The position numbers and the translations under genes were made by a program. From positions 204,769-268,768 of the forward strand of contig NZ_VNHJ01000004.1 in NCBI RefSeq assembly GCF_008124525.1: a stretch of DNA of 64,000 bases. Direction: 5' to 3'. The notes beneath the pieces are model-generated. The model did no database searches and was not told the DNA's origin. It saw nothing but the letters and a program-made list of their open reading frames with translations. The first letter of the stretch is position 1, and the number at the start of each line of letters is the position of its first letter. This document shows positions 16,872-24,772 of the stretch, piece after piece. The DNA is from Oceanicella actignis (GTDB taxonomy: Bacteria; Pseudomonadota; Alphaproteobacteria; Rhodobacterales; Rhodobacteraceae).

Positions 16872-19072
16872 CGCCCGGACGAGCCGGCCGCGCGGGCCGG
16901 CGCCGGCGCGCCGCAAGCGCCGCGGCCGGTCGCTGGCGGGGTCCGGGCGTCCGGCGCGCCAGACGGCTGGGCGACGCCGCCGCGCCCTGGCCGCGGCGGC
17001 GCACCTTCGCGCGCATCGCCCTCGGCCGGACGCGGGTTCGCTTCGTCGCCCGGCCGGTCCGAGTCTTCGGTGCCGCCGGACCCCAGCGCCTGCGCCGCGC
17101 CTTCACCCGAGACGCCCCCGGCCGGGCGCGGGTTCGTTTCATCGCCCGGCCGATCCGAGGCTTCGGCGCCGCCGGACCCCGGCGCCTGCGCGGCGCCTTC
17201 GGCCTCGACCTCGGCCGCGCGCGGGATCGTCTCATCATCCCGCCGATCCGAGGCTTCGGCGACGTCGCCCGGATGCGCGCGCCGCGCGGGCGCCTCGTCC
17301 AGTCCCGCCGGAGCCTCGGCCGCGGCCATGCGCCCCAGAAAGCCATGCGCGGCCATCTGCGCTCGCGGGCCCGCGGCGGCCAGGCGCCCCTCCTCGATCA
17401 CGGCGATGCGGTCGACCCACGCCACCGAGGACAGCCGATGCGCGACGACGAGGATGGTCGTCTCGGCCCGCAGCGCGGCAAGCCGCCCGACGATGCGCGC
17501 CTCGTCCAGCGGGTTCATCGCCGAGGTCGCCTCGTCCAGCGCAAGAAAGCGCGGGCGGCGCAGGATCGCGCGCGCCAGGCAGATGCGCTGGCGCTCGCCC
17601 GCCGACAGGCGATCGCCCCGGTCGCCCACCTCGGCGTCCAGCCCGCCCATGGCGCGGGCGCGCTCGGCGAAGCCGACCAGCTCGAGCGCGCGCCACATCG
17701 CCGCCTCGTCGGCCTCGGCGGCGCCCATGGCCAGATTGGCGCGCAGCGTGTCCGGCGCCAGGAAATCGTCGCGGCTGACCAGCGCCACCTGCGCGCGCCA
17801 AGCGGCCAGGTCCGATTCGGCCAGCGGCGCGCCATCGACCAGCACCTGCCCGGCGCTCGGCGCCATCAGACCGCACATGAGGTCGGCGAGAGTCGTCTTG
17901 CCCGCGCCCGACAGGCCCATCAGCGCCGTCGCCGTGCCCGCGGGCAGGTCCAGCGTCACGTCGCGCAGCGCCGGCGTCTGCGCGCCCGGATGCGTGTGCG
18001 ACAGCGCGCGCACGCTCACCCGCGCGGGGCCGCGCGCGCGCGCCAGCGCGGCGGCGGGGCCGCGCGGCTCGGCGGCGGCGGCGAAGTCGCGCACCTGGCG
18101 CTCGTATTCGGCGAAGGCGGCGGCGACCGAGATCAGCTCCTGCAGCAGCTCATGCGCCGACATCAGCCGCGGCAGAAGGCGCATGAACAGGACCGCCATC
18201 AGCGCGCCCTCGCCCGCCGTCATGCCCGAATGCGCCGCGATCCACAGGATCGCCGCCAGCGCCGTCGCGCCGCCCGCCTGATGCGCCAGATCCGAGCGCA
18301 GCCCCAGCCGCCGCACCCGCCGCGCCATCTGCGCCTGCCGGCGCGAGGCGTCCTCGAACGCGGCCGATCCGGTTGCGCCCTGCGCGCCGGGCCGCGCCAG
18401 GAAGCGATCGAGCTTCAGATTGTCCAGATACCGCGCCACATGGTCGTAGAGCCGCGCCGTGCGGCGAAAGACGTCGCGGCTGCCGCGCGCGATCAGGCGG
18501 TCGATCCACAGCATCGGCAGCGCCAGCGCCCCGGCCACGCCCGCCGCCGCCAGCACCACGCGCGGCTCGACCGTCAGCGCCAGCGCGCCCGCCGTCAGCG
18601 CCACGCAGCACGCCACGGCAAGGCGCATGGCCACGTCCGCGCCATGGGCCAGCTCGTTCGGGGCCATGGTCAGCGCATGGTGCAGGTCGGCCCGCCGCGC
18701 GCCCTGCACCTGCGGCCAGCGCGCGCCGGCCACCGCGCGATAAAGGCGCATGCGCAGCTTGTGCATCAGCCCGGCCATGATGCGAGCGGCAAGCTCGCCG
18801 TACAGATACGCCGCGCCCGCCCGCGCCAGCACCGCGGCCAGGAACAACGCCAGCAGCGCCTCGAAGCCCGGCGCGGCGCCCAGCGCGCGCTCGAGCCAGC
18901 CGAAGGGGCCGCCCACGGCCGCGCCCTCGAGCCCGCTTTGCGCCAGCAGGCCGCCAAGGCTGAGCAGCCCGAGCCCCTCGGTCGCCGTGACCAGCGCAAG
19001 CAGAACGAGCGCCGGCGCGATGCGCCGACGCTCGAGCGTCCAGAGGATCCGGGCGAAGCGGAGAATGGTCAT
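16868..19072 (-). CDS. ABC exporter of the lasso peptide cluster, with repeat-bearing tail
   Basis: This 734-residue half-transporter has a six-helix membrane domain (about 1-310) and an ATPase domain with Walker A GLSGAGKTT (about 384-392), signature LSAGERQ (LSGGQ-like with Ala) and Walker B FLALDEATS (about 505-513). It lies between the precursor and B2 genes and fits the D component that exports the mature peptide and gives self-immunity. After about residue 583 there is a 150-residue hydrophilic tail of three imperfect 31-32 residue repeats beginning EASDR(R/P), not part of the normal fold. It starts 37 bases after the precursor stop. Confidence 0.9.
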   Translation of the reverse strand: MTILRFARILWTLERRRIAPALVLLALVTATEGLGLLSLGGLLAQSGLEGAAVGGPFGWLERALGAAPGFEALLALFLAAVLARAGAAYLYGELAARIMAGLMHKLRMRLYRAVAGARWPQVQGARRADLHHALTMAPNELAHGADVAMRLAVACCVALTAGALALTVEPRVVLAAAGVAGALALPMLWIDRLIARGSRDVFRRTARLYDHVARYLDNLKLDRFLARPGAQGATGSAAFEDASRRQAQMARRVRRLGLRSDLAHQAGGATALAAILWIAAHSGMTAGEGALMAVLFMRLLPRLMSAHELLQELISVAAAFAEYERQVRDFAAAAEPRGPAAALARARGPARVSVRALSHTHPGAQTPALRDVTLDLPAGTATALMGLSGAGKTTLADLMCGLMAPSAGQVLVDGAPLAESDLAAWRAQVALVSRDDFLAPDTLRANLAMGAAEADEAAMWRALELVGFAERARAMGGLDAEVGDRGDRLSAGERQRICLARAILRRPRFLALDEATSAMNPLDEARIVGRLAALRAETTILVVAHRLSSVAWVDRIAVIEEGRLAAAGPRAQMAAHGFLGRMAAAEAPAGLDEAPARRAHPGDVAEASDRRDDETIPRAAEVEAEGAAQAPGSGGAEASDRPGDETNPRPAGGVSGEGAAQALGSGGTEDSDRPGDEANPRPAEGDAREGAPPRPGRGGVAQPSGAPDARTPPATGRGACGAPAPARAAGSSGR
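17031..17310 (-). repeat. In-frame 93-96 bp tandem repeats in the exporter tail
   Basis: The plus-strand marker CGCGGGTTCG occurs at 17031-17040 and 17127-17136 and as CGCGGGATCG at 17220-17229. The periods are 96 and 93 bases, or 32 and 31 codons. Each unit encodes a segment ASDR..DE..PR followed by an Ala/Gly/Glu-rich linker. The reading frame is preserved in every copy. Confidence 0.8.
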
Positions 19073-19109
19073 GCCGTCGCGCGGCGCGGGGCCGCGGCGC
19101 GAGCGTGCG

Positions 19110-19250
19110 TCAGGAGCACTTCGCCGTGCTGCCCAGCGCCGCGTAGCCGCAGGCGTCGCCCGGGTTCTTGGGCTTGCCGTTGCCCTGAGTCGCGGCCTTG
19201 ACCTCGACCTTGGTCAGCTTGGGGGCCTGCCACGCCTGCTTCTCGTTCAT
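19110..19250 (-). CDS. Lasso peptide precursor (46 residues)
   Basis: The frame runs from ATG (19250-19248) to TGA at 19110, with AGGA twice just upstream (AGGACAGGAC). The leader MNEKQAWQAPKLTKVEVKAA carries W7-x-x-P10-x-L12, a Trp version of the YxxPxL motif bound by the RRE/B1 protein, and Thr21 as the likely conserved Thr at -2. The core would then begin at Gly23 (GNGKPKNPGD) and end TAKCS, with Cys34 and Cys45 and a C-terminal Ser46. The expected ring acceptor is Asp32, core position 10, which is one residue beyond the usual maximum; cleavage at Asn24 or Gly25 would give positions 9 or 8. It heads an operon with exporter and B2. Confidence 0.82.
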   Translation of the reverse strand: MNEKQAWQAPKLTKVEVKAATQGNGKPKNPGDACGYAALGSTAKCS

Positions 19251-19296
19251 GTCCTGTCCTCGCAATGCCTACGCCAATGTCTTTGCGCTCGGGCGC

Positions 19297-19324
19297 AAGA
19301 TAGCACCCTGCGGCGATGAATGAA
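19297..19324 (-). promoter_or_regulatory. Candidate promoter of the lasso precursor operon
   Basis: On the minus strand TTCATT (19324-19319) and TATCTT (19302-19297) are separated by 16 bases, about 45 bases before the precursor ATG. The local sequence is less GC-rich than its surroundings. A hairpin (19346-19360, GGCCCG/CGGGCC) lies between the methyltransferase stop and this promoter and could separate the two transcripts. Confidence 0.4.
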
Positions 19325-19362
19325 AGCGCCCAGAAGCCGGCGCGCGGCCCGGCTCGGGCCGT

Positions 19363-20829
19363 TCAGATCGCGCCGAGGGCGCGCAGAATGCTGAAATCCT
19401 GGTGAACGAAGCGTTCAGCGCGCCGGCGCAGCGCCGCCATGGCCGGCGAGGCCGCCGCCCCCCCTTGCTCCGGCGGTTGCGCGTCGCCCAGCGCCGCGAT
19501 CAGCGAATCGACGTCCTCGTCCGCGCCGCCCAGCGCCGCGCCGGCAAGGCGCATGCCCTCGGCGTCGAGCTCGACCGCGCCGCCGATGGCCGGCGCGGCC
19601 AGCGCCCGCGGCCCGCCGCGTCCATCGGCCAGCGCGGCCAATGCGGCGTTGACCGCCCGCACGCGCGGCGGCGCGGCCGGCGGCTCTTCGGGCGCGGGGG
19701 CGAGGTCGCCCGAGGACAAGAGCGCCGCCGCCGCCCGCCGCGCGGCCTCGAGCGTCATGCCCAGCCGCTCGGCGAGCGCGCCCAGCCGCGCCGGGCCGTC
19801 GGCGCGCAGCGCCTCGAGCATCGGCCCGTGCACGCGCCGCGACAGCGCCGCCGAGCCCAGCAGACCCTCGACCCGCCCCGGCGGCGCCCCGGCCGGCCCC
19901 CGCGCCGCAAGGCGCAGCGCCGCCGGATCGGCCCTGCGCCCGCCGGGCTTGACGAACAGATCCGCACGCCGCAGGCGGCGCGCAAGGATGTCGCCCAGCT
20001 CTTCGGCCGCCGGGCCGCCCTGCGGGATGCGCGCCGCGATCAGGGCCTGCTGCTCGGGGGTGAAATCGAGATCGCGCAGCAGACGCGCCGGGTCGGCCGG
20101 CGCCGCCAGCCGCAGTCCCGCCCGCTCAAGCCGCGCGCACAGCCGCTCCACCCCCTCGGGCGCGGCCGGGCGGCGGAACCAGCGCCGGGCGGCCAGCTCG
20201 GGCGGCAGGGCGCGCAGCTCGGCCATCTGGGCGTCGAACCCGCCATAGCCGCGAAACAGCGCGTGGCTGAGCGCAAGCGCCTCTTCCAGAAGCGCGAGCG
20301 CCTGCGCGGCGCGCGCGGCCTCGGAGGCCCCGGGATCCGTCCGCGCCCAGCACAGGCGGGCCAGCTGGCGCAGGGGCAGCTCCTCGGCCGCGCCGGGAAG
20401 GACCTCGTGCGTCAGCATCAACGCGCCGCCCGGCGCCAGCGCCCGCGCCGCCAGCGCGATCAGGGCCTCGCGCGCGGCCTCGTCCAGCTCCTCCCAGCAT
20501 TCGGGAACCGCGATCAGGTCGAGCGCGCCGGGACCGAACGCCGCCTCGGCCTCGCGCCAGCCGGAATGCACGCGCGCGCCCGACGCGGCGGCCAGCGCGC
20601 GCGCGTCCGCGGCCTCGTCCTCGCGCAGGACAAGGCCGTGCGCCTCGACGCCGCATGCGGACAGGATGGCGGGCGTCACGCCGCGCCCGCAATCGACATG
20701 CAGCGCCCGGCGCAACGGGCGGAACGGCGCGCCGGCCAGGGTCAGCGCGGCCTCGAGGCGCGCGGGCTCGGCCATCGGCAGATGCGCCCAGTGCGAGGCC
20801 GCGCCCGCGACATGCGGCGGCGCGCTCAT
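19363..20829 (-). CDS. SAM-dependent methyltransferase with regulatory-type domain, lasso cluster
   Basis: The 488-residue protein has a class I methyltransferase fold at the N-terminus: motif I LHVDCGRGVTPAIL (about 43-56) and a post-I/II region ending LDLIAVPECWEELDEAAREAL. A long middle and C-terminal part resembles the MethyTransf_Reg type, with a winged-helix-like segment (LGALAERLGMTLEAARRAAAALL). It is transcribed toward the precursor gene and shares the cluster with a kinase, so it is a candidate tailoring enzyme, perhaps methylating the peptide C-terminus or a side chain. The target is inference; a general methyltransferase caught by chance next to the cluster is possible. Confidence 0.75.
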   Translation of the reverse strand: MSAPPHVAGAASHWAHLPMAEPARLEAALTLAGAPFRPLRRALHVDCGRGVTPAILSACGVEAHGLVLREDEAADARALAAASGARVHSGWREAEAAFGPGALDLIAVPECWEELDEAAREALIALAARALAPGGALMLTHEVLPGAAEELPLRQLARLCWARTDPGASEAARAAQALALLEEALALSHALFRGYGGFDAQMAELRALPPELAARRWFRRPAAPEGVERLCARLERAGLRLAAPADPARLLRDLDFTPEQQALIAARIPQGGPAAEELGDILARRLRRADLFVKPGGRRADPAALRLAARGPAGAPPGRVEGLLGSAALSRRVHGPMLEALRADGPARLGALAERLGMTLEAARRAAAALLSSGDLAPAPEEPPAAPPRVRAVNAALAALADGRGGPRALAAPAIGGAVELDAEGMRLAGAALGGADEDVDSLIAALGDAQPPEQGGAAASPAMAALRRRAERFVHQDFSILRALGAI

Positions 20830-20985
20830 GGGCGCGCGCGGCCCGGAGGCGGCGTGATGAAGGCGCTTGCGGTCATGTCCATCCGTTGCGGCGGGCCTGC
20901 GGTTGTGCGACGACCATTACGCAAGCCGCCCGCGCCCGGCAAGCCGGGCCGGCCGCCCGGGCCGCGGACGAGCGCCGAGGATGCC

Positions 20986-22089
20986 ATGACCGAGCCCCCC
21001 GAGCAGAACCCCGCGCAGAGCCCCGAGCGGAACCCCGACCGCAAGGCCCGACGGAGCGCCGCCCGGCATTCCGCCCCCGATTCCCACCCCGATTCCCACC
21101 CCGATTCCCCCGGGCCCTTGACCGGCGGCCCCGATCCGGGCCCCACCGATCCGGCGCCCGCCCGTCTTCTGAGCGCGCACGGCCTGGTCTTCGCCTGCCC
21201 CTTCGACGTGCCCGGCATGGCCCCGGCGCCGCCCGGAGCGCGGGCCGACGTGACCGCGCGCCTCGGGGCGGTTGCGCCCGCGGCGCTGGCGCGCGCGCCG
21301 CTGGCGGGCGATTGCCGCATTCTGGGGCCGGGCCGGGTCGCCATCGAGGACGCGGCCTTCCGCGCCCTGATCGAGGAGGGCGCGCGCATCACCATCGACC
21401 CCTCGCCCGCCGCCGGCCCCGGCGCGGGCGCGGGTTTCGGCCCGCAGGCGGCGCGGCTGCTGCTGGGCTACGGCGCCAGCGCGGTGCTGCTGCACCAGCG
21501 CGGCGGGCTGCCGCTGCACGCGGCCGCCGTCGCCCTGCCTCGGGGCGCGGCGCTGTTGCTGGGCCCGGCGGGGGCGGGCAAGTCGACCCTGGCCGCGGCG
21601 CTGGGCGGGATGGGATTCGCCATGCTGGCCGACGATCTGACCGCGCTCGATGACCGCGCGCCCGGCGGGCCGCTGGTTCAGCCCGCCATCGGCACGGTCA
21701 AGCTCTGGCCCGACAGCGCCAGGGCCCTGGGTGGCCCGGGCGCGCGCGTGCCGGTCGAGGGCATGTCCAAGACGATCCTGCGCACGCGCGAGAACGCGCC
21801 GGCGCCGGCGCCGCTGCGGGCGATCGTCGTCCTCGACTGGCTGCATCCGCCCGAGGCCGCCCCCGAGACCAGCGAGATGAACCGCATCGAAGCCCTCGAC
21901 GCCCTGCGCGGCGCAATCCAGCGCCCGGCTCTGGCGCGCGCGCTTGGGCGCGAGGGCGAGATCCTGGCGCGGCTGGCGGCCCTGGCCGGCCGCATCCCGG
22001 CGCTGCGCCTTGCGCGCCCGCGCCGCTATGGCGCGATGCCCGAGGTTGCAAAGCTGATCGCGGACTGCATCATCGGCGACGCGTCCTGA
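20986..22089 (+). CDS. HPr kinase-like lasso peptide tailoring kinase
   Basis: The 367-residue protein has a P-loop GPAGAGKST (residues 193-201) and the HprK/P-type C-terminal fold, with LHAAAVAL before the loop and LADDLTALD after it. HprK-like kinases occur in lasso-peptide clusters such as that of paeninodin, where they phosphorylate the C-terminal Ser of the precursor; the precursor here ends in Ser. A poorly conserved N-terminus (about 1-60) is rich in Pro, Asp and Ser and contains a 12-base tandem repeat (21078-21111) giving DSHP units. The second ATG at 20986 was chosen since that at 20981 is out of frame. It is divergent from the methyltransferase and starts the B1-C operon. Confidence 0.85.
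   Translation: MTEPPEQNPAQSPERNPDRKARRSAARHSAPDSHPDSHPDSPGPLTGGPDPGPTDPAPARLLSAHGLVFACPFDVPGMAPAPPGARADVTARLGAVAPAALARAPLAGDCRILGPGRVAIEDAAFRALIEEGARITIDPSPAAGPGAGAGFGPQAARLLLGYGASAVLLHQRGGLPLHAAAVALPRGAALLLGPAGAGKSTLAAALGGMGFAMLADDLTALDDRAPGGPLVQPAIGTVKLWPDSARALGGPGARVPVEGMSKTILRTRENAPAPAPLRAIVVLDWLHPPEAAPETSEMNRIEALDALRGAIQRPALARALGREGEILARLAALAGRIPALRLARPRRYGAMPEVAKLIADCIIGDAS
21078..21111 (+). repeat. 12-bp tandem repeat in the kinase gene
   Basis: The unit CGATTCCCACCC occurs at 21078-21089 and 21090-21101, with a partial third copy to 21111. It encodes repeated D-S-H-P in the unstructured N-terminal part of the kinase. Confidence 0.8.
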
Positions 22090-22157
22090 CGCCCGCCCCG
22101 GGGGCGGCGGCGCGGGCGCAGGCGAGGGGCGCGGCCCCTGACGCGAAAGGAGGGCCG

Positions 22158-22670
22158 ATGATCTTCGACGATGCGGAAAACATGCTCTTGCGCCGCGCTC
22201 GGGGCGTGCTCGAAGCGCGCATGAGCGCGGACGAGCTGGTGCTGCTGGCCGCGGATGGGCGCGTCTATCTGGACCTTGACCGCATCGGCGCCGAGATCTG
22301 GGAGCGCCTGGCCAGGCCGATGCGCCCGGCCGATCTGGCGCGGGACCTTGCGCGCGATTTCGACGCGGCGCCCGAGCGCATCGCCGCGGACATCGGTCCG
22401 TTTCTGGCCGAGCTGGTCGCCGAGGGCGCGCTCGAGCTGATCGCAGGCCCCTTGCCGGCCGCGGATGCGGGCGAGGTGGGCGAAGGCGCGGCGGATCGGG
22501 GCGCAAGCGATCAGGGCGCCGCGGGCCGGCCCATGGCGGATGCGGGCGGCGCGGATGAGGGCGGCGCGGACGCGGGCGCGGCGGCGGACGAGCCCGGCGC
22601 GGATGCGGGCGACGCCGGCCGGGGCGGCGCGGATACGGGCGACTCAAATGGGGCCCCCGGCCGCGCATGA
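22158..22670 (+). CDS. Lasso peptide B1 protein (PqqD-like RRE)
   Basis: The 170-residue protein has a PqqD-like RiPP recognition element in its first 95 residues: LLAADGRVYLDLDRIGAEIW, the beta-strand and helix that bind the leader, then LARDLARDFDA and a winged-helix end FLAELVAEGAL. It would present the precursor leader, through the W-x-x-P-x-L motif, to the B2 protease. The rest is an Ala/Gly/Asp-rich tail with 15-base repeats (ADAGG, ADEGG type, from about 22537). A strong AAAGGAGG precedes the ATG, and the stop overlaps the cyclase start by ATGA. Confidence 0.88.
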   Translation: MIFDDAENMLLRRARGVLEARMSADELVLLAADGRVYLDLDRIGAEIWERLARPMRPADLARDLARDFDAAPERIAADIGPFLAELVAEGALELIAGPLPAADAGEVGEGAADRGASDQGAAGRPMADAGGADEGGADAGAAADEPGADAGDAGRGGADTGDSNGAPGRA

Positions 22671-24688
22671 GCGGCCCGACCGAGGATCCCGACGCGTTCG
22701 AGCGCGCGCAGCGCTGGTTCGCCGGCGCCTTCGACCCGCGCGGACGCGCCGATCTGCTCGAGGCGGCGATGCGCGCCATGCGCGCCGCCCCGCCCGTCGC
22801 CGACGCCCCGGGCCTGCGCTGGCGCGAAGCCGCGCCCAGCCCCTTCCTGCGCGTGGCCGCGGCGGCGGCCGGGGCCGATCCCGCGCCGATGATGACCGCC
22901 GCCCCCGCGCCCGATGGCGGGCCCGCCCTGTTCGCCGCCGGCGACGCGACGCTGTTCGCCCCGGAGTTCGCCCCGGAGTTCGACCAGACGTTCGACCAGG
23001 CGTTCGACCCTGATTTCGCCCCGGGGTTCGGCCAGACGCTCGTCCCGGGTTTCCGCCCGACCGATCCGGCGCGCGACGCGGCCGCCGCGCCTCGGGCCGC
23101 GCGCGACCTGCGGCGCCTGGCGGCGCTGGCCGCCGCCGGCCGGCTGGACGAGGCCGAGGGCGTGTTCGCCGCGCTCATGCACGATCCCCGGCGCCCGGCG
23201 CTGACGCTGCTGCGCGATCGCTGGGGCCACGGGCCGCTCTGGATCGCGCGGCTGGCGGGGGGCGCGACGCTGTTCGCCAGCTCGCCCCACATGCTGCTGG
23301 CGGCGCCGGGGGTCTCGCGCACGCCCGATTTCGCCGCCTGCGCGCTGTTCCTGGCCGCGCGCCAGCCGGGGCCCGAGCACGCCTACTTCGCCGACATCGC
23401 CCAGGCGCCGCCGGGCGCGGCGCTGCGCCTTGGGCCCGAGGGCGAATCGCGCCGCGCCGTCGCCCCGCTGGGCCCCGATCCGGCGCTTGCCGGGCGCTCG
23501 GCGGACGAGATCGCGCAGGCCGTGGCCGAGCGCGCGCGCACGGCCACGCTGGCGCGCGCGCCCGGATCGGGACCGGCGGCGATGATGCTGTCGGGCGGGC
23601 TCGATTCGGCGCTGATCGCGGCGCATCTGGCCGCGCGCGGCCCGGTGGAGGCGTTCGCCTCGGTTCTGGGCCCCGGCGCGGACCCCGCCCTGACCGACGA
23701 GCGCGCCCATCAACGCGCGCTGGCGCAAGCCCTGCCCGGGCTGCGCCTGCACGAGACGCCGGCGGGCGATCTGGACCTGCTGGCGCCCTCGGCGCATTGG
23801 TGGCGGCAGGCGGCCTCGCCGAACCCGGACGTGATGCACGCGACGCAGCTGCTGCTGGCGCAGGCGGCCGCGGATCTGGGCGCGGATGCGCTGTTCAGCG
23901 GCTTCGGCGGCGATTTCGCGCTGTCCTCGCATGGCGAGCCGGCCTTGTTCGAGTTCCTGGTCACCGGCCGCTGGCGCGCCCTGGCGCCCGAGCTGGCGCG
24001 CCGGCGCGCGGCGGGCGGACGCTGGCGCAACATCCTGCTGGGCGGCTTCGTCAAGCCGCTGCCGATTTACGAGGCCTGGCGGCGCCTGCGCCCGGACGCC
24101 GCCGCGCGCGAGCTGCCGGCCATCCTGCGCACGGATCCGGCCATAGCCGCGCGCCTGGCGCAGACCGGGTGCAGCGCGCATCTGCGCTATCATCGCACCG
24201 TCGCCGCCGAAGAGGCCGCGGCGCTGGCCGCCCTGCCGGCCTGGACGGGGCAGGCGCATGACCTGCCGGGCGGTCGGCGCATCGCGCAGCGCCTGCCGCT
24301 TCTGGACGCGCGACTGCTGCGCGCCGTGCTGGCCGCGCCCGTCTCGCTCAAGCTGGGGCGCGGGCCGGACGGCCGATGGCGCAACCGCGCGCTCATCCGC
24401 GCGCTGCTGCGCCCCCTGGTTCCGCCCGCCATCGCCGAGCGCGAGGACAAGGACCTGTTCCAGCCCGATTTCGGGCGCCTGATGCGCGCCGCCCTGCCCC
24501 GCATCCGCGCCGACGCGCCCGAACTGGCGCGCAGCGAGATCTGGCGCGCGCTGATCGACGCCGAGCGCTGGCGCGCCGCGCTGGACGAGGCCGGGCGCGC
24601 GCCCGATGCGGCGCTGCTGTCGCTGGCGCATCCCATCCTGCTGCCCTGGCAGCTGGGCGACTTCCTGCGCCGCGCGGGCGCGCCCTGA
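22667..24688 (+). CDS. Lasso cyclase (asparagine synthetase-like, C protein)
   Basis: The 673-residue protein has the ATP pyrophosphatase loop SGGLDS (about 308-313), a later FSGFGGDFALSSHGE segment and a C-terminal REDKDLFQPDFGRL typical of AsnB-like lasso cyclases. These adenylate the Asp or Glu side chain and join it to the new N-terminal amine. The N-terminal part resembles the glutaminase-like fold but has no catalytic Cys at position 2, as usual for lasso cyclases. An insertion at residues about 97-132 is made of four-residue repeats beginning with Phe, encoded by a 12-base tandem repeat. It ends the plus-strand half of the cluster. Confidence 0.9.
   Translation: MSGPTEDPDAFERAQRWFAGAFDPRGRADLLEAAMRAMRAAPPVADAPGLRWREAAPSPFLRVAAAAAGADPAPMMTAAPAPDGGPALFAAGDATLFAPEFAPEFDQTFDQAFDPDFAPGFGQTLVPGFRPTDPARDAAAAPRAARDLRRLAALAAAGRLDEAEGVFAALMHDPRRPALTLLRDRWGHGPLWIARLAGGATLFASSPHMLLAAPGVSRTPDFAACALFLAARQPGPEHAYFADIAQAPPGAALRLGPEGESRRAVAPLGPDPALAGRSADEIAQAVAERARTATLARAPGSGPAAMMLSGGLDSALIAAHLAARGPVEAFASVLGPGADPALTDERAHQRALAQALPGLRLHETPAGDLDLLAPSAHWWRQAASPNPDVMHATQLLLAQAAADLGADALFSGFGGDFALSSHGEPALFEFLVTGRWRALAPELARRRAAGGRWRNILLGGFVKPLPIYEAWRRLRPDAAARELPAILRTDPAIAARLAQTGCSAHLRYHRTVAAEEAAALAALPAWTGQAHDLPGGRRIAQRLPLLDARLLRAVLAAPVSLKLGRGPDGRWRNRALIRALLRPLVPPAIAEREDKDLFQPDFGRLMRAALPRIRADAPELARSEIWRALIDAERWRAALDEAGRAPDAALLSLAHPILLPWQLGDFLRRAGAP
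22955..23062 (+). repeat. 12-bp minisatellite, about nine units, inside the cyclase gene
   Basis: Twelve-base units starting TTCG run without gaps: TTCGCCCCGGAG twice (22955-22978), TTCGACCAGACG, TTCGACCAGGCG, TTCGACCCTGAT, TTCGCCCCGGGG, TTCGGCCAGACG, then two diverged units to 23062. Each gives one four-residue block (FAPE, FAPE, FDQT, FDQA, FDPD, FAPG, FGQT, LVPG, FRPT). Confidence 0.9.
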
Positions 24689-24772
24689 CGCGGCGGCGCG
24701 CGCCCCGCCGCGCAGGATGACCAGGCCGCGCGCCCGCTTGGACGCGGGCTCGCCGCACGCCCGGCCGCGCGC

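Noticed and set aside
19251..19362. A second small precursor between the lasso precursor and the methyltransferase
   Set aside because: No frame with a start, ribosome site and leader motif was found on either strand.
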